Origin: Coleofasciculus sp. S288
GTDB taxonomy: Bacteria; Cyanobacteriota; Cyanobacteriia; Cyanobacteriales; Coleofasciculaceae
DNA length: 6,063 bases
NCBI GenBank assembly: GCA_020216575.1
Contig: JAIUYC010000284.1
Coordinates: 1-6,063 of the forward strand
Reading direction: 5' to 3'
The translations under genes were made by a program, and so were the position numbers. Shown in pieces: positions 6,051 through 6,063 of the stretch (position 1 is the stretch's first letter; every line of letters begins with the position of its first letter). The notes under the pieces were generated by a model. That model did not search any database. It was not told the origin of the DNA and worked only from the letters and a program-made list of their open reading frames with translations.

Positions 6051-6063
6051 ATGGGACTAAACT
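6051..6063 (+). CDS. possible start of a downstream gene (partial)
   Basis: ATG 6051-6053 opens a frame (M-G-L-N) that runs off the right edge, 5 nt after the last 20-bp repeat. There is no Shine-Dalgarno. Four codons prove nothing by themselves; the only support is the -10 box and the repeats upstream. Confidence 0.15.

Overview
The window looks like cyanobacterial accessory DNA, most likely a plasmid or other conjugative/mobilisable island of a filamentous species. Signs of a cyanobacterium are two HIP1 octamers (GCGATCGC, at 2159 and 3484), tandem ATTTTGA heptamers in front of two genes, a small nested-palindrome repeat of the kind dispersed in Nostoc-type genomes, and an AAA ATPase that resembles the cyanobacterial/chloroplast Ycf46 family. 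No database search was possible, so the host assignment is an inference.

Layout, all genes on the + strand. Bases 3-68 hold the probable 3' end of a gene that starts outside the window, followed by a possible hairpin (91-113). A 177-bp gap ends in two heptamer units just before gene A (246-2063). Gene A is a VirD4/TraG/TraD-type coupling ATPase with a single obvious N-terminal membrane segment. Gene B (2073-2429) is a small protein of unknown function, 9 nt downstream. Gene C (2433-4205) is a 590-residue, strongly acidic, Gln-rich protein of unknown function with repeated Asp-x-x-Gly-Asn hairpin motifs. It starts 3 nt after gene B and has the only clear Shine-Dalgarno in the window. A, B and C read as one operon. 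After 106 bp, which includes four more heptamer units, comes gene D (start preferred at 4312, to 5940), a Ycf46-like AAA+ ATPase with complete Walker A, Walker B, sensor 1 and arginine-finger motifs. A 35-bp cloverleaf-like repeat is embedded in its coding sequence, near the expected pore loop. The last 123 bp hold a TATAAT box and three tandem 20-bp repeats that look like iterons or operators, with a possible gene start at 6051.

Working idea (inference): the coupling ATPase recruits a DNA or protein substrate at the membrane, proteins B and C are partners or adaptors, and the AAA ATPase remodels or unfolds a partner. No relaxase, mating-pair protein, transposase or CRISPR component is visible here. 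Transfer therefore depends on genes outside the window, or the module does something else. The shared upstream sequence of A and D suggests that the two transcription units may be regulated alike or carry copies of the same intergenic repeat.
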